DNA from: Bacteroidetes bacterium GWF2_33_16
GTDB taxonomy: Bacteria > Bacteroidota > Bacteroidia > Bacteroidales > UBA12077
Direction of reading: 5' to 3'
Assembly: GCA_001768565.1 (NCBI GenBank)
Contig: MEOE01000006.1
Span: 62,001 to 126,000 of the forward strand
Length of the DNA stretch: 64,000 bases
Program-made: the position numbers and the translations under genes
In this document: piece by piece, positions 36,179 to 45,850 of the stretch
Numbering within the stretch: the stretch's first letter is position 1
Layout of the letters: each line of letters begins with the position of its first letter
The notes under the pieces: model-generated
Seen by the model: only the letters and a program-made list of their open reading frames with translations
The model's database searches: none
What the model was told of the DNA's origin: nothing

Positions 36179-37432
36179 ATGGATCGAGTAATAGAAAAAA
36201 AGTACAAATGGTTGAATAAAAAAACAATTTGGATTGCAGCAATTGCTATTGTTATTATTATTGCCTTATTGAATATCGCATTTGGGGATAAAAGCTCAAA
36301 ACTCAATGTTGAAACCGAGAAAATAACTATTGAATCAATAGTTGAAGATGAATTTAAAGATTATATCGCTGTTATTGGAACAGTTGAGCCTATAACAACT
36401 GTTTATCTTGACGCCATTGAGGGAGGCCGGGTTGAAGAGATTGTAATTGATGAAGGTAATATGGTAAAAAAAGGCGATGTTATTTTACGAATGAGTAACA
36501 CAAATCTTTTACTTGATATCTCAAATAACGAATCAAATGTTTCACGTTCTATTAACGAATTTGAGAATACAAAAATCAATCTTGAAATACAAACAATTAC
36601 TAGAAAGCAAACACTTATTAATACTGAAATGAATCTTAAAAGGGAAAAGAGACAGTATGAGTATAATAAGAAAATGTTTGAAGATAACCATATTTCAAAA
36701 GAAGAATTTAGCCGATCACAAGAGCAATATGAAGCTTCTGTTGAACAATATGAATTACTAATTGCTGCTTTAAAAAGCGATTCTTTGTACAGAGTTAATA
36801 CATTATCGTCAATGCAAGCCAATGTTGAGAGAATGAAATCTAACTTATTGGTTGTTCAGGGTAGACTTGAAGATCTTAACGTTAAAGCCCCAGTTGATGG
36901 GGAATTAGCAAGTTTAAATCAGGAAATAGGACAGGTAATAAATTATGGTACGCGTATCGGAACAATTAATGTGCTTGATGATTATAAACTTCGTGTTGAG
37001 ATAGATGAGCACTATATTGCTCGTGTACGCCGCGAATTACCATCAAGTTTTGACTTCTCAGGGCAAGATTTTTCACTGGTTATTGATAAGATTTATCCCG
37101 AAGTTACCAACGGTCGTTTTGCAGTGGATATGATTTTTACATCAGAAAAACCTGCTCAAATAAGAATTGGACAGACTTTTAGAATTAAGCTTGAGTTAGG
37201 CGAATCGAAACAGGCAATTTTAATTCCTCGTGGTGGATTTTATCAGAGTACCGGTGGTCAATGGGTTTATGTTGTTGATCCTTCAGGCCAGTTTGCAATA
37301 AAACGTAGTATTACAATTGGACGTCAAAATCCAAAACACTACGAAGTAATTGAAGGGCTTCAGCCAGGTGAAAGAGTGATTGTTTCAAGCTATGATAATT
37401 TTAATAATGTAGATAAGTTAATGTTAAAATAA
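36179..37432 (+). CDS. HlyD/MacA-type periplasmic membrane-fusion (adaptor) protein
   Basis: 417 residues with one N-terminal transmembrane anchor (about 17-36). A biotinyl-lipoyl half-motif lies near 85-105 (GGRVEEIVIDEGNMVKKGDVILRM), then a long alpha-helical hairpin with coiled coil (about 110-235), the second lipoyl half (LNVKAPVDGELASLNQEIGQVI), and beta-barrel and membrane-proximal domains (ILIPRGGFYQSTGG, VIEGLQPGERVIVSS). It would link an inner-membrane ABC transporter to a TolC-type outer-membrane channel. The ABC ATPase gene follows after 39 bases. A TolC-family gene occurs in the window at 54230-55573 but far from here. Control by the neighbouring sigma-54 pair is likely. Confidence 0.9.
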   Translation: MDRVIEKKYKWLNKKTIWIAAIAIVIIIALLNIAFGDKSSKLNVETEKITIESIVEDEFKDYIAVIGTVEPITTVYLDAIEGGRVEEIVIDEGNMVKKGDVILRMSNTNLLLDISNNESNVSRSINEFENTKINLEIQTITRKQTLINTEMNLKREKRQYEYNKKMFEDNHISKEEFSRSQEQYEASVEQYELLIAALKSDSLYRVNTLSSMQANVERMKSNLLVVQGRLEDLNVKAPVDGELASLNQEIGQVINYGTRIGTINVLDDYKLRVEIDEHYIARVRRELPSSFDFSGQDFSLVIDKIYPEVTNGRFAVDMIFTSEKPAQIRIGQTFRIKLELGESKQAILIPRGGFYQSTGGQWVYVVDPSGQFAIKRSITIGRQNPKHYEVIEGLQPGERVIVSSYDNFNNVDKLMLK

Positions 37433-37471
37433 GATTTAAAGAACCATAAAAACAATTTAATAATTAAGGTC

Positions 37472-38155
37472 ATGATTAGAACAAACGAATTAGTAAAAGT
37501 TTTCAGAACAGATGAGGTTGAAACTACTGCTCTGAATAAAGTAAATCTAAATATTGAAAGTGGCGAATTTGTTGCCATTATGGGTCCATCTGGTTGCGGA
37601 AAATCAACCTTGCTCAATATTCTTGGATTATTAGATAATCCTTCAGGTGGGGAACTTTGGTTTACAGATCACGAAGTTTCTAAATTCTCTGAAAGACAAA
37701 GAACAAATCTTCGTAAATCAAATATTGGTTTTGTTTTTCAAAGTTTTAACCTTATTGATGAGCTAACTGTTTATGAAAATGTTGAATTGCCATTGTTGTA
37801 TTTAAATATGCCATCATCAGAAAGAAAGCAGAGAGTTGAAGCAGTACTTGATCGCATGAAAATGTCGCATCGTAAAAAACACTTTCCACAACAATTATCT
37901 GGTGGTCAGCAACAACGTGTAGCAATATCAAGAGCAGTGGTTACAAATCCAAAGCTGATTTTAGCCGATGAGCCTACTGGTAACCTCGACTCTGCTAATG
38001 GAGAAGAAGTTATGAGTTTGCTTACACAGCTTAATAACGAAGGTACAACTATAGTTATGGTAACTCACTCACCATCAGATGCTGAAAAAGCACATAGAAT
38101 AGTTCAGTTATTCGATGGTCATATCGTTACTGAAAATATTAAAAAAGTACTTTAA
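37472..38155 (+). CDS. ABC transporter ATP-binding protein, MacB/LolD type
   Basis: 227 residues, the usual length for a stand-alone LolD/MacB-class ATPase. Walker A is GPSGCGKST (38-46), Q-loop FVFQSFNL, signature [14 protein letters not shown], Walker [11 protein letters not shown]-loop MVTHSP. It would energise an FtsX/MacB-type permease working with the membrane-fusion protein encoded just upstream. No permease gene follows: the next genes are unrelated small proteins beyond two hairpins. Either the permease is encoded elsewhere or the locus is reduced. Confidence 0.95.
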   Translation: MIRTNELVKVFRTDEVETTALNKVNLNIESGEFVAIMGPSGCGKSTLLNILGLLDNPSGGELWFTDHEVSKFSERQRTNLRKSNIGFVFQSFNLIDELTVYENVELPLLYLNMPSSERKQRVEAVLDRMKMSHRKKHFPQQLSGGQQQRVAISRAVVTNPKLILADEPTGNLDSANGEEVMSLLTQLNNEGTTIVMVTHSPSDAEKAHRIVQLFDGHIVTENIKKVL

Positions 38156-38164
38156 TAATTGGCT

Positions 38165-38260
38165 AAAGACAGGAGTGGCTTCCCCCAATACTTTCCAAAT
38201 TTTGAGTATATAAGATCCCCAATTTGTCACTTCTGTCTTTTTATCTTTTTAAAAAGATAA
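38165..38260 (+). terminator. Two hairpins ending the fusion-protein/ATPase operon
   Basis: A long-looped stem pairs AAAGACAGGAGTG (38165-38177) with CACTTCTGTCTTT (38228-38240, one G-T pair), directly followed by a perfect 20-base palindrome TTATCTTTTTAAAAAGATAA (38241-38260). Both are suited to ending transcription, showing that the ATPase is the last gene of its unit. Confidence 0.6.
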
Positions 38261-38331
38261 AAACGAATTTCCTTTGTTATTAACGCTATTAACCAAGTAT
38301 TGTAAATAAACTTAAAAGGAAGGAGTTAAAA

Positions 38332-38628
38332 ATGTTAAAAGATTTATGTATTCCGGTTCCGGGATTCGCTGAAAACGAAATTGCTGAGCTACATCTAAAA
38401 GTAGGTGATCGCAAAATAAGTTACGACTTTAGAGTTGAATCTTTTCCTTGGGATATAAATGACGAACTAAATGGCGATACTGATGAAATTACAAGGTCGC
38501 TTGCCAGAATTAGCAGGTTGAAAAAATCAATTCAGGATTATGATAAAAGCTGGGAACTGATTCAGATATTCACACCTGCCCAACATTCAAAATATATACA
38601 GGTGCTTTATAGAAAAAAAACCAGTTAA
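38332..38628 (+). CDS. Small cytoplasmic protein of unknown function
   Basis: 98 residues, no signal peptide or membrane segment. It begins MLKDLCIPVPGFAENEIAEL and has a central acidic stretch (DELNGDTDEIT) and a basic C-terminus (VLYRKKTS). The ATG is preceded by AAGGAAGGAG, an unusually purine-rich leader for this window. The gene ends 10 bases before the next one, so they are probably co-transcribed. I do not recognise a named family; the codon pattern and position make it a real gene. Confidence 0.65.
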   Translation: MLKDLCIPVPGFAENEIAELHLKVGDRKISYDFRVESFPWDINDELNGDTDEITRSLARISRLKKSIQDYDKSWELIQIFTPAQHSKYIQVLYRKKTS

Positions 38629-38638
38629 TTATTTAGTT

Positions 38639-39091
38639 ATGTTGCGAAAAACGGTCATTATCATAGTATTATACTTGATTCCAGTTTTTTATCTTGCTGC
38701 TCAGGATATTGAAACTGAAAAAGAATCAGTAAAAAAAGTTATTCAATCGGCTTATATTGATGGATTACATAATAAAGGCGAACTAATTGATGTTGAGAAA
38801 GGTTTTCATCCTGGATTTGTACTTTTAGGAGTTAAAGATAATTCTCTAACTCAGTATCCTATTTATACATGGATTGAATCATTTAATAAACGAAAAAAAG
38901 ATGATCCAACTCCGATAAAACCAGAAAATAAAATAGTTTGTGAATATCTTCAGATTGATATTACTGGTAATGCGGCAATGGCCAAAATACAACTTAAAAG
39001 AAATAACGAATTAATTTTTACTGACTATCTTTTGCTTTATAAGTTCGATGATGGCTGGAAAATAGTCAGCAAAACATATTTCAGGCATTAG
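38639..39091 (+). CDS. Secreted NTF2-like (lumazine-binding-type) protein
   Basis: 150 residues with a signal peptide (cleavage near YLAA-Q22). The mature part fits the NTF2-like fold of the lumazine_bd_2/DUF4440 group: an initial helix (EKESVKKVIQSAYIDGLHNKGE), FHPGFVLLGVKDNSL, a middle region with YTWIESF, and final strands AMAKIQLKRNNELIFTDYL and LLYKFDDGWKIVSKTYFRH. Such proteins bind small ligands or act as unassigned enzymes in the periplasm; no catalytic residue can be assigned. It is probably translated together with the 98-residue protein before it. Confidence 0.78.
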   Translation: MLRKTVIIIVLYLIPVFYLAAQDIETEKESVKKVIQSAYIDGLHNKGELIDVEKGFHPGFVLLGVKDNSLTQYPIYTWIESFNKRKKDDPTPIKPENKIVCEYLQIDITGNAAMAKIQLKRNNELIFTDYLLLYKFDDGWKIVSKTYFRH

Positions 39092-39111
39092 AATAATCTA
39101 ATAAAGGTATT

Positions 39112-39155
39112 TTAGCATTTTTTTCTTATTAGCTGAGATAAAAATGCTTTTTTTA
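39112..39155. terminator. Terminator hairpin between convergent genes
   Basis: AGCATTTTT (39114-39122) pairs with AAAAATGCT (39140-39148), with a T-run on the + side. It serves the NTF2-like gene on the + strand and could also act on the kinase gene arriving from the - strand. Confidence 0.7.
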
Positions 39156-39166
39156 TTTATTGATAA

Positions 39167-42100
39167 CTAAATGGGAAAGGTAATGTCAACCCTGGTGCCG
39201 CAAGTATCATTATTCTGATTATAAAGATCCGTAGTTTCAATTTTATATCCCTTTCGGGGATGGGTTTGATTTAATAATGCAAATCTCTCTTTAGTAATAA
39301 CGGTACCCCTGGACTTTTGTTTGTTTGTTTGATTCTGTCTTAATTCCTGAGATTTAGCGCGTCCAATTCCATTGTCTTCAATAAGGCAATGTAAATCAGA
39401 ACCTGAATTATCTGTAGTAATAATGAAATCAATCCTGATTAATCCTTTTTCAATTTTATTTGCAAATCCATGCTTTATAGAGTTTTCTATAAAGGGCTGA
39501 ATAATCATTGGGGGTATAAGTATTTGATTGTAGTCGAACTCATTTGGGACATTAATAATTATTTCGAACTTCTTATCGAATCGCATTTGCTCTAGGCTTA
39601 AGTAGTATTTAAGATAATTCAATTCCTCTTCGAGAGTTACAAATTTCTTCGAAACATTATCAAGTGTTATGCGAATAAGCTTTGCAAAGTCAGATAAATA
39701 ATTAAGTGCTGTATCAACATCATTGCTTAACATGTAGTTCTGGATCGAATTAATTGCATTAAAAATAAAATGAGGATTCATCTGTGCCCTTAATGCTTTT
39801 AGTTCTAACTCGGCAATTTTTTCTGCTACTTCAAGTCTTCTTCTCTCCTGATATTGAATTCGCTTTGTTCTCCATCGTATTGAAATCCATATTATAAAGA
39901 ACAGCAATAAAATAAATCCAATAATGGCATACCAATTTTTATAAAATGTTTTTTTAATAATAAATGATATTTGAACATCAGCATTATTTTCATTAAAACC
40001 AGAACTTGTTTTTAATGAAAAAAGATAACGCCCGGGATTTAAATTCTGAAAACTTATGTATCTCTCTTTGGTGTCTTTAGTGATTAGTTGATTACCATTT
40101 TTTAAGATGTAATAGAATCGAATATTTTCAGGATCTGAGAATTTTATTATTTCAAGATTAAATGTAATTGAGTTTTTATACCATGGAAGAACAATGGGTT
40201 CTGATGGTGTTTCTTCTAATAAATTGGCTTGAGTAAACTTAATAGGTTCGTTATTTACAGTAATGGATTTAATATAAAATCTATAATTATTAGTCTTGTA
40301 TTTATTCGCTGCATCTATTCGGATAAGTTCTTTATTTGCCCCAATCCAACTATTACCTTCTTTATCGATTTCCGAGATAAATCCTGAATAGTCAATAAAA
40401 CCTTCCGATTTGTCGATTATCTTAGCGTCAATATTTTTACCTGAATATAAATCATCAAGATTTATCTGATTTATTCCTGTATTTGTGCCGATATAAAGTA
40501 TATCATCTTTGGTGCATGTAAGCCATTTTATATTCGTTCCTGATAACCCATTTAATTTGCTGAGGATATGTTTAACTTTTAATTGATGGTTGATTAAAAC
40601 CATGATAAAAACCTTCCCTTCATTACCTCCTGCTATTATGTTACCCATAGTATCAAAACAAATATCATTTAGTTGCTGAAAGTTGGTAGAATCCGGATTG
40701 TCGAATAAATAGAATGTATTGTTCTCATATAGAGCAAGAAAATGATCGGTGCTTAAAAACCACACCTGATTTTTATTTGTTTTTGCTCTTGTAACATTTG
40801 CTGGACTATTATGTGTATAATGCGAAAAATCGTTGCCCAAAGTGCTTTTTTCAATGTTTTCGTATATTATGGCATTATTCCATCCTGATGCTATCAATTT
40901 ATTGTCTGGTGTAAAAATAAAATTTGTAAAAAAGTTATCGTCAAGATCAATATAATTAATCTCTCGTGTTAGGGAATTAAATCGAAATATTCCTGTATTT
41001 GCACCAAGCCATATATTGTCGGATGCATCGATAGTAATACTGGTAAATTCATTCGTTTTTTTTTGTAGAATTATATCGTATTTATTTGGCTTGTAAAGGC
41101 TTCCCGGATGCAGAATTTCTTTAACATTATTTCTTTTTTGAACATATGGATTAGGATATTTATAGCTATTAGACAGAATCTCCAGTTCGTACTTTTCAAA
41201 CGATCCATCTGGATCTAAAAGATACTGGTATTTATCCATTAATTCGTTATTCTTAAATAGATTAAACTGCGTTTTAAACAAACTTAAAGAAATAACTTCA
41301 GTCTTTTTATTAGGATTTCTTTTTATTAAATGCTGGTTGGTTAATATCCAAAGATTATCTTTCTTATCAATGCGTATATCCTTTATTTCAAGATTTGATA
41401 CCCCAAAGTCGTTCGCCTTATAATATGAATACGTATCGCCAAAAAACAAAAATAAACCATTGTCGGCTGTTCCTATCCAAAGAATATTCTCAAAATCATC
41501 AAAAAATAGTGCTGTAACCATTCTGGAATTTATTCCAAGTTTATAAGTATAGTCAATTAACTTCTTATTGCTTAAAACATAAATTCCTCCATCTTTTGGA
41601 TCTCCATATGTTGTTGACCCAATCCAAATAGTGTTCTTGTTATCGTTTGTAAAACACTCAACATGACCCAGATTTTCGAAGAGTGTTTCGCTCTGATTAA
41701 TAAGTTTAAATCCCTTTCTTCCAAAACTTATTAGTGTATCGTTCGTTGATGTAACATAAGAGGCAAAAAGAGAATTGTTATTGAGTCGGTTACTTTCAAT
41801 AACTTTTATTAATTGTCGTGCCTCTGGATAGAATTCATATAAGCCATTACTTCTTGTTAATAAGTAAACAGAATTGGATATTTCGATAAAATCTACAATA
41901 TCTAAGCGTTGTTTTACATTATTTAATGAAATATGATATGAGAAAATCCCATTTCCATCATAAACAGAGAAACCATCATCGGTTCCTATTAACAATAATT
42001 GGTTGTTTGCTAAGTATTTTAGCTTGTTAATTCTATTATTTATAAGACCATCGTTTTGTGTTAAATTAAGAAATTGATTGCCATTATATTTTGATAATCC

Positions 42101-42397
42101 ACCATCGAAACAACCAATATATAAATTACCTTTTTTATCTTCAGTTATTGAAGTTACATTATTACCTGCCAAACCATCAAGCGATGTAAATGTTTTAAAT
42201 TCTGATCCGTCAAATCGTGTTATTCCTGCTTTGGATCCTATCCACAAATAACCATGCGAATCCTTAAAGATGGCAGAAATGTGGTTGTCGGGTAAGCCGT
42301 TGTTTATAGTATAATTTTTTGTATAAAACTGCTGCCCTGATAAGTTCTGAACAAGGAGAATGAAAATCAACGAAACAAGATATTTTATCTTATTCAT
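39167..42397 (-). CDS. Two-component propeller sensor with LytS-type histidine kinase
   Basis: 1076 residues. A signal peptide is followed by a large periplasmic region of two-component-regulator propeller repeats (e.g. SHGYLWIGSKAGITRFDG, KGNLYIGCFDGGLSKYNG), about 14 blades up to residue 690, then a Y_Y_Y domain (about 720-815), one transmembrane helix (about 830-850), and a His_kinase/LytS-type catalytic part with the motif QMNPHFIFNAINSIQ, followed by a HATPase (IEDNGIGRAKSQEL). The LytTR regulator gene lies 9 bases upstream in the same direction, so they form a pair. Propeller sensors in Bacteroidota often detect oligosaccharides, but no polysaccharide-utilisation genes are adjacent, so the ligand is open. 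Confidence 0.93.
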   Translation of the reverse strand: MNKIKYLVSLIFILLVQNLSGQQFYTKNYTINNGLPDNHISAIFKDSHGYLWIGSKAGITRFDGSEFKTFTSLDGLAGNNVTSITEDKKGNLYIGCFDGGLSKYNGNQFLNLTQNDGLINNRINKLKYLANNQLLLIGTDDGFSVYDGNGIFSYHISLNNVKQRLDIVDFIEISNSVYLLTRSNGLYEFYPEARQLIKVIESNRLNNNSLFASYVTSTNDTLISFGRKGFKLINQSETLFENLGHVECFTNDNKNTIWIGSTTYGDPKDGGIYVLSNKKLIDYTYKLGINSRMVTALFFDDFENILWIGTADNGLFLFFGDTYSYYKANDFGVSNLEIKDIRIDKKDNLWILTNQHLIKRNPNKKTEVISLSLFKTQFNLFKNNELMDKYQYLLDPDGSFEKYELEILSNSYKYPNPYVQKRNNVKEILHPGSLYKPNKYDIILQKKTNEFTSITIDASDNIWLGANTGIFRFNSLTREINYIDLDDNFFTNFIFTPDNKLIASGWNNAIIYENIEKSTLGNDFSHYTHNSPANVTRAKTNKNQVWFLSTDHFLALYENNTFYLFDNPDSTNFQQLNDICFDTMGNIIAGGNEGKVFIMVLINHQLKVKHILSKLNGLSGTNIKWLTCTKDDILYIGTNTGINQINLDDLYSGKNIDAKIIDKSEGFIDYSGFISEIDKEGNSWIGANKELIRIDAANKYKTNNYRFYIKSITVNNEPIKFTQANLLEETPSEPIVLPWYKNSITFNLEIIKFSDPENIRFYYILKNGNQLITKDTKERYISFQNLNPGRYLFSLKTSSGFNENNADVQISFIIKKTFYKNWYAIIGFILLLFFIIWISIRWRTKRIQYQERRRLEVAEKIAELELKALRAQMNPHFIFNAINSIQNYMLSNDVDTALNYLSDFAKLIRITLDNVSKKFVTLEEELNYLKYYLSLEQMRFDKKFEIIINVPNEFDYNQILIPPMIIQPFIENSIKHGFANKIEKGLIRIDFIITTDNSGSDLHCLIEDNGIGRAKSQELRQNQTNKQKSRGTVITKERFALLNQTHPRKGYKIETTDLYNQNNDTCGTRVDITFPI

Positions 42398-42406
42398 TCT
42401 GATTTT

Positions 42407-43183
42407 TTATATTGGGTTTTGTTTACGGGTTAATGCTTTTATAAATTCTTCGTTTCGTCGTGTAGCAACATCCAGCTTTATTCCGTTTTCAAGCAAAACG
42501 TGGTATCCATCAGTTTTACTGTACGATTTAATGTAATTTAAATTTACCAGGTACGATTTGTGAATTCGGAAAAATATTTCGCAAGGCAACATTTCTTCAA
42601 TGCTCTTAAGTGTTCTGGCAACAAGAATAGCTTCATTTCTATTGGTGAAGATTTTGGTGTAGTTTTCTTCGGCCTGGCAGTAAACAATATTATTTACTTT
42701 CTCGAGCTGAAAACCATCCATTGTTGGCAGAGCAATCTTATTAAAGTTTCCTGGCTCGTTGTTTATATTACTCAGAAACGCTTCAATCTGGGGCAGGTTC
42801 GATTTGTTTTTTTCTTTTTTATCCAGTCGAACAAGTACATCTCGTAAATCAATATAATTAATGGGTTTTAATAAATAATCGAGAGCAGCAAACTTAATAG
42901 CATCAATGGCATATTGCTTATAGGCAGTAGTAAAGATAACTTCAAAATTTACAATGTCGAAATAATCGAACAACTTGAATCCATTTTCTTCGGGCATTTC
43001 TATATCCAGAAAAACAATATCTGGCTTAAATCGGTTTATTGCAAAAACACCTTCTTTTACAGAGTCGGCTGAGTGCGATACTTTTAGCTTGCTACTGAAA
43101 AAGCGTTCAATAATCTTCTGGAGTGTTTCTCTTGCATTCTTCTCATCGTCAATTATTACACATGTTCTAATAGGCGTACTCAT
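42407..43183 (-). CDS. LytTR-family DNA-binding response regulator
   Basis: 258 residues. Receiver domain with Asp60 (DIVFLDIEMPEENG), Thr in TTAYKQ and Lys in LLKPINY, then a LytTR DNA-binding domain (about 155-255; IVYCQAEENYTKIF, FRIHKSYLVNLNYIKSY, VLLENGIKLDVATRRNEEF). It is the first gene of the two-gene unit with the propeller kinase, which should phosphorylate it. Its target promoters cannot be determined here. The kinase-like gene upstream (43245-44093) is on the same strand, 61 bases away, and may be transcribed with it. Confidence 0.94.
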   Translation of the reverse strand: MSTPIRTCVIIDDEKNARETLQKIIERFFSSKLKVSHSADSVKEGVFAINRFKPDIVFLDIEMPEENGFKLFDYFDIVNFEVIFTTAYKQYAIDAIKFAALDYLLKPINYIDLRDVLVRLDKKEKNKSNLPQIEAFLSNINNEPGNFNKIALPTMDGFQLEKVNNIVYCQAEENYTKIFTNRNEAILVARTLKSIEEMLPCEIFFRIHKSYLVNLNYIKSYSKTDGYHVLLENGIKLDVATRRNEEFIKALTRKQNPI

Positions 43184-43244
43184 GTTTTTCTTGTTTTCAG
43201 GGTGATGTCTAAAAATAAATAAAAATAGTTAATGTCAATTGTTT

Positions 43245-44093
43245 TTATTCATATTTGTTTAGATGATAATCAAGAAGTTTCGAAATCGGTTTCTGAATAA
43301 TCTGGTCTATTTTACATTCATATTGATTTGCAATACAGGTTAATTGCGTTTCGAATATATGCCCGATGGTGCCTGTTACTCTTATTTTTTGATTTTTATA
43401 ATCGGGGTATTTACTTATGTGATTTTCAAAAAGCAGGCTGAATGATTGATTTATAATATGTTCTATTTCGGCAACTGATTTGTTCTCTGCAATAAATTCG
43501 CAGAATGATGCCAGAAAATTATTTGGCATTGGTTCGCTATATATCTTTCTAAGAATCTGATCCTTGCTGAGATTAAATCTATCATTGAATTTTTTAGTTA
43601 TATCCTTTGGTAGCGAATCATTTAAAAATTTGGTAATAAATAGTCTTCCAATATGATCTCCACCACCTTCGTCACCAAAAACATATCCTAACGATTTAAT
43701 GGTTTGTATTATAGATTTACCATCGTACAAACATGTACTTGATCCTGTTCCAAGAATTACTGCAATTCCTGTTTTGTTAAAGAATAAAGCCCTGGCTGCA
43801 CCAAGTAAATCTGACATTACTGTTATCGAAGCATTTTTAAACACAGGCTGCAATCCTTTAATTATTATTTCTTTCATTGCATCCGATGAACAGCCTGCCC
43901 CATAAAAAAAGATTTCCTGAACTAAGTTATTGGTTTTTGAGTCTGGAAAAAAACTATTAATTTCTTCAGTAATTTCAATGCTACTGTAGAAAAATGGATT
44001 AAATCCCTGTGTTGAGATAGTGGTGTTTTTTCTATTATTGTCAACCAGCACCCAATCCGTTTTTGTTGATCCACTATCGGCTAGTAAAATCAT
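43245..44093 (-). CDS. BadF/BadG-type ATPase, N-acetylglucosamine kinase-like
   Basis: 282 residues of the ASKHA kinase fold. The phosphate-1 motif is LLADSGSTKTDWVLVD at the start, phosphate-2 is VILGTGSSTCLYDG, and YVFGDEGGGDHIGRL is typical of the BadF-type N-acetylglucosamine kinase group. It would phosphorylate an amino sugar with ATP in the cytoplasm, as in reuse of cell-wall or chitin sugars. Its ATG overlaps the stop of the upstream solute-binding lipoprotein gene (ATGA, 44090-44093), so the two are translationally coupled and probably work on linked substrates. Substrate identity is inferred from family resemblance. Confidence 0.85.
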   Translation of the reverse strand: MILLADSGSTKTDWVLVDNNRKNTTISTQGFNPFFYSSIEITEEINSFFPDSKTNNLVQEIFFYGAGCSSDAMKEIIIKGLQPVFKNASITVMSDLLGAARALFFNKTGIAVILGTGSSTCLYDGKSIIQTIKSLGYVFGDEGGGDHIGRLFITKFLNDSLPKDITKKFNDRFNLSKDQILRKIYSEPMPNNFLASFCEFIAENKSVAEIEHIINQSFSLLFENHISKYPDYKNQKIRVTGTIGHIFETQLTCIANQYECKIDQIIQKPISKLLDYHLNKYE

Positions 44094-45718
44094 TTCTTTA
44101 CGTATTTTAAATTTAACAGATTCATTGGATTACTTTCTAATCCTTGTATTTCCTTATTAACAAATAATACAACCTGATCATAAAACAAGGGAACAATAAT
44201 TGCATCTTCCATAATTTTTTTATCCATTGCCTGATAAATACCGAACCTAATAGAATCCGATGTTACGTTAAACGAACTAGTATATAATTTATCAAAATCG
44301 GAATTAGTATAATGTGTATAATTCGGACCCGATGGACTAAAATTTTTACTATAGAATAACGCCAGATAATTCTCTGCATCGGGATAATCGGCAATCCATG
44401 ATCCACGAAAAAACTCGACCTTTGAATTCGCCACCATATCCCTGAATGTTGCTCCAGTTATAACATCTATATTTATAACTATACCAAATTCAGAAAGTTG
44501 TTGCTGAAAATATTCACATAAATCCAGATAATCGCTAGTAGTGGTTAATGTTATTGGATGTAAACCATTCCCATTTGGAAATCCTGCTTCAATTAATAAA
44601 CTCCTAACTTTGTCGGGATTATAGGTGTAAAAAATTATTGAATCGGAAAAAGAAGGTAATCCTTTTGGAATAAAACCATTCGTAGCTGGTGTTCCAATAT
44701 TATTTCTTAAATACTTCATCATTTTCACCCGATCGAAACCATAGTTTATTGCCTGTCGTATTTTTTTGTTTAGAATGGGGTGGTTTTTATCATTGTATTT
44801 TGATGTATCAACCATGAAACCAAGATATTCGGTATTTAAATATGGCTGATGAATCATTTCAAATTTATCTGCATAAGCAGGATTAAGCTTTCCACTTTTG
44901 GTAATCAGTTCATCTTTGTTTGCCGCACTTAATCCTGAAATGAAATCGATATTTCCTTTTAAAAACTCTAAAAATTCAGATTGTTTATCGTTTATAAAAC
45001 GAATGGAAATTGCATCGAGATATGGTAATGAATTCCCCACACTGTCTTTCTCAAAATAGTTTGGGTTTTTTATCAAAACAAGCTTTTCGTTTTCTTTCCA
45101 GAGCCTAAACATAAATGGCCCGGTACCTACAGGATGATTTCTAAAGTCATTGCCGTAATACTCAACAATTTCTTTTGGTAATACGGAGCAATATTGCATT
45201 GTTAATAACCCAAGAAAAGCAGGGAAGGGCGATGTAAGATTTATTTCTACAGTAGTATCATTGGGTGCAATTATTCCATTTTCCGATAAATTGTTAAAAA
45301 TCCATGCTCCGGGCGATGCAACCTTGGGATCGGTAATTCGATTTAAACTATATACAAAATCACTGGCAACCACTTTTCGTCCCTTGCTGTTTGGGAACAG
45401 ATCGTGATCATGGAAATAAACGTCTGATCGCAGGTAAAAAGTATATTTTTTTCCATCAGTAGAGATTTTCCAGCTGTAAGCTATTGAGGGCTTTATATTC
45501 AGTTGATTATCAATCTGAACTAATCCATTATACAATTGGTTTGCCGGCCATATTAAAACCTGACTTTTAGCAAATGCGGCGTCAAGTGTTGAAATTCCTT
45601 TTGATTCGTTGTACCGGAATATTTTCTTTCCTTTATTCTGGAAGTCTGCCGATCTATTGCACGAATAAACTGATAATAAAACTACGATGATATATTTAAA
45701 ATTAGGTCGTTGCATCAT
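44090..45718 (-). CDS. Peptide-type (family 5) ABC solute-binding lipoprotein
   Basis: 542 residues, full length for the OppA/DppA family. The lipoprotein signal ends in LLSVYSC with Cys20. Family landmarks include ISTLDAAFAKS, LNIKPSIAYSWKISTDGKKYTFYLR, DFVYSLNRITDP, GTGPFMFRLWKENEKLVLIKNPNYF and KKIRQAINYGFDR. It would bind peptides or muropeptides outside the inner membrane. No permease or ATPase genes of an Opp/Dpp system lie nearby. The stop codon overlaps the start of the N-acetylglucosamine-kinase-like gene, which hints at cell-wall (muropeptide) recovery; that link is inference. Confidence 0.9.
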   Translation of the reverse strand: MMQRPNFKYIIVVLLSVYSCNRSADFQNKGKKIFRYNESKGISTLDAAFAKSQVLIWPANQLYNGLVQIDNQLNIKPSIAYSWKISTDGKKYTFYLRSDVYFHDHDLFPNSKGRKVVASDFVYSLNRITDPKVASPGAWIFNNLSENGIIAPNDTTVEINLTSPFPAFLGLLTMQYCSVLPKEIVEYYGNDFRNHPVGTGPFMFRLWKENEKLVLIKNPNYFEKDSVGNSLPYLDAISIRFINDKQSEFLEFLKGNIDFISGLSAANKDELITKSGKLNPAYADKFEMIHQPYLNTEYLGFMVDTSKYNDKNHPILNKKIRQAINYGFDRVKMMKYLRNNIGTPATNGFIPKGLPSFSDSIIFYTYNPDKVRSLLIEAGFPNGNGLHPITLTTTSDYLDLCEYFQQQLSEFGIVINIDVITGATFRDMVANSKVEFFRGSWIADYPDAENYLALFYSKNFSPSGPNYTHYTNSDFDKLYTSSFNVTSDSIRFGIYQAMDKKIMEDAIIVPLFYDQVVLFVNKEIQGLESNPMNLLNLKYVKK

Positions 45719-45735
45719 TTGTGGTTTGTTACCAA

Positions 45736-45743
45736 CAAAATTA
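45736..45743 (-). promoter_or_regulatory. Possible -7 box (TAATTTTG on - strand)
   Basis: CAAAATTA on the + strand reads TAATTTTG on the - strand, 18-25 bases before the ATG of the solute-binding lipoprotein. It would give a very short leader. No matching TTG at the usual spacing is visible. Confidence 0.4.
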
Positions 45744-45850
45744 ACGAAATAAGATTAATGATTTATCGCATTAGTCCATTAATAAGGGTATTAAATAAAA
45801 CAGATAAAATATAATGGAATAATATTTGTAAGGTGGAATGCCCGTAAAAT

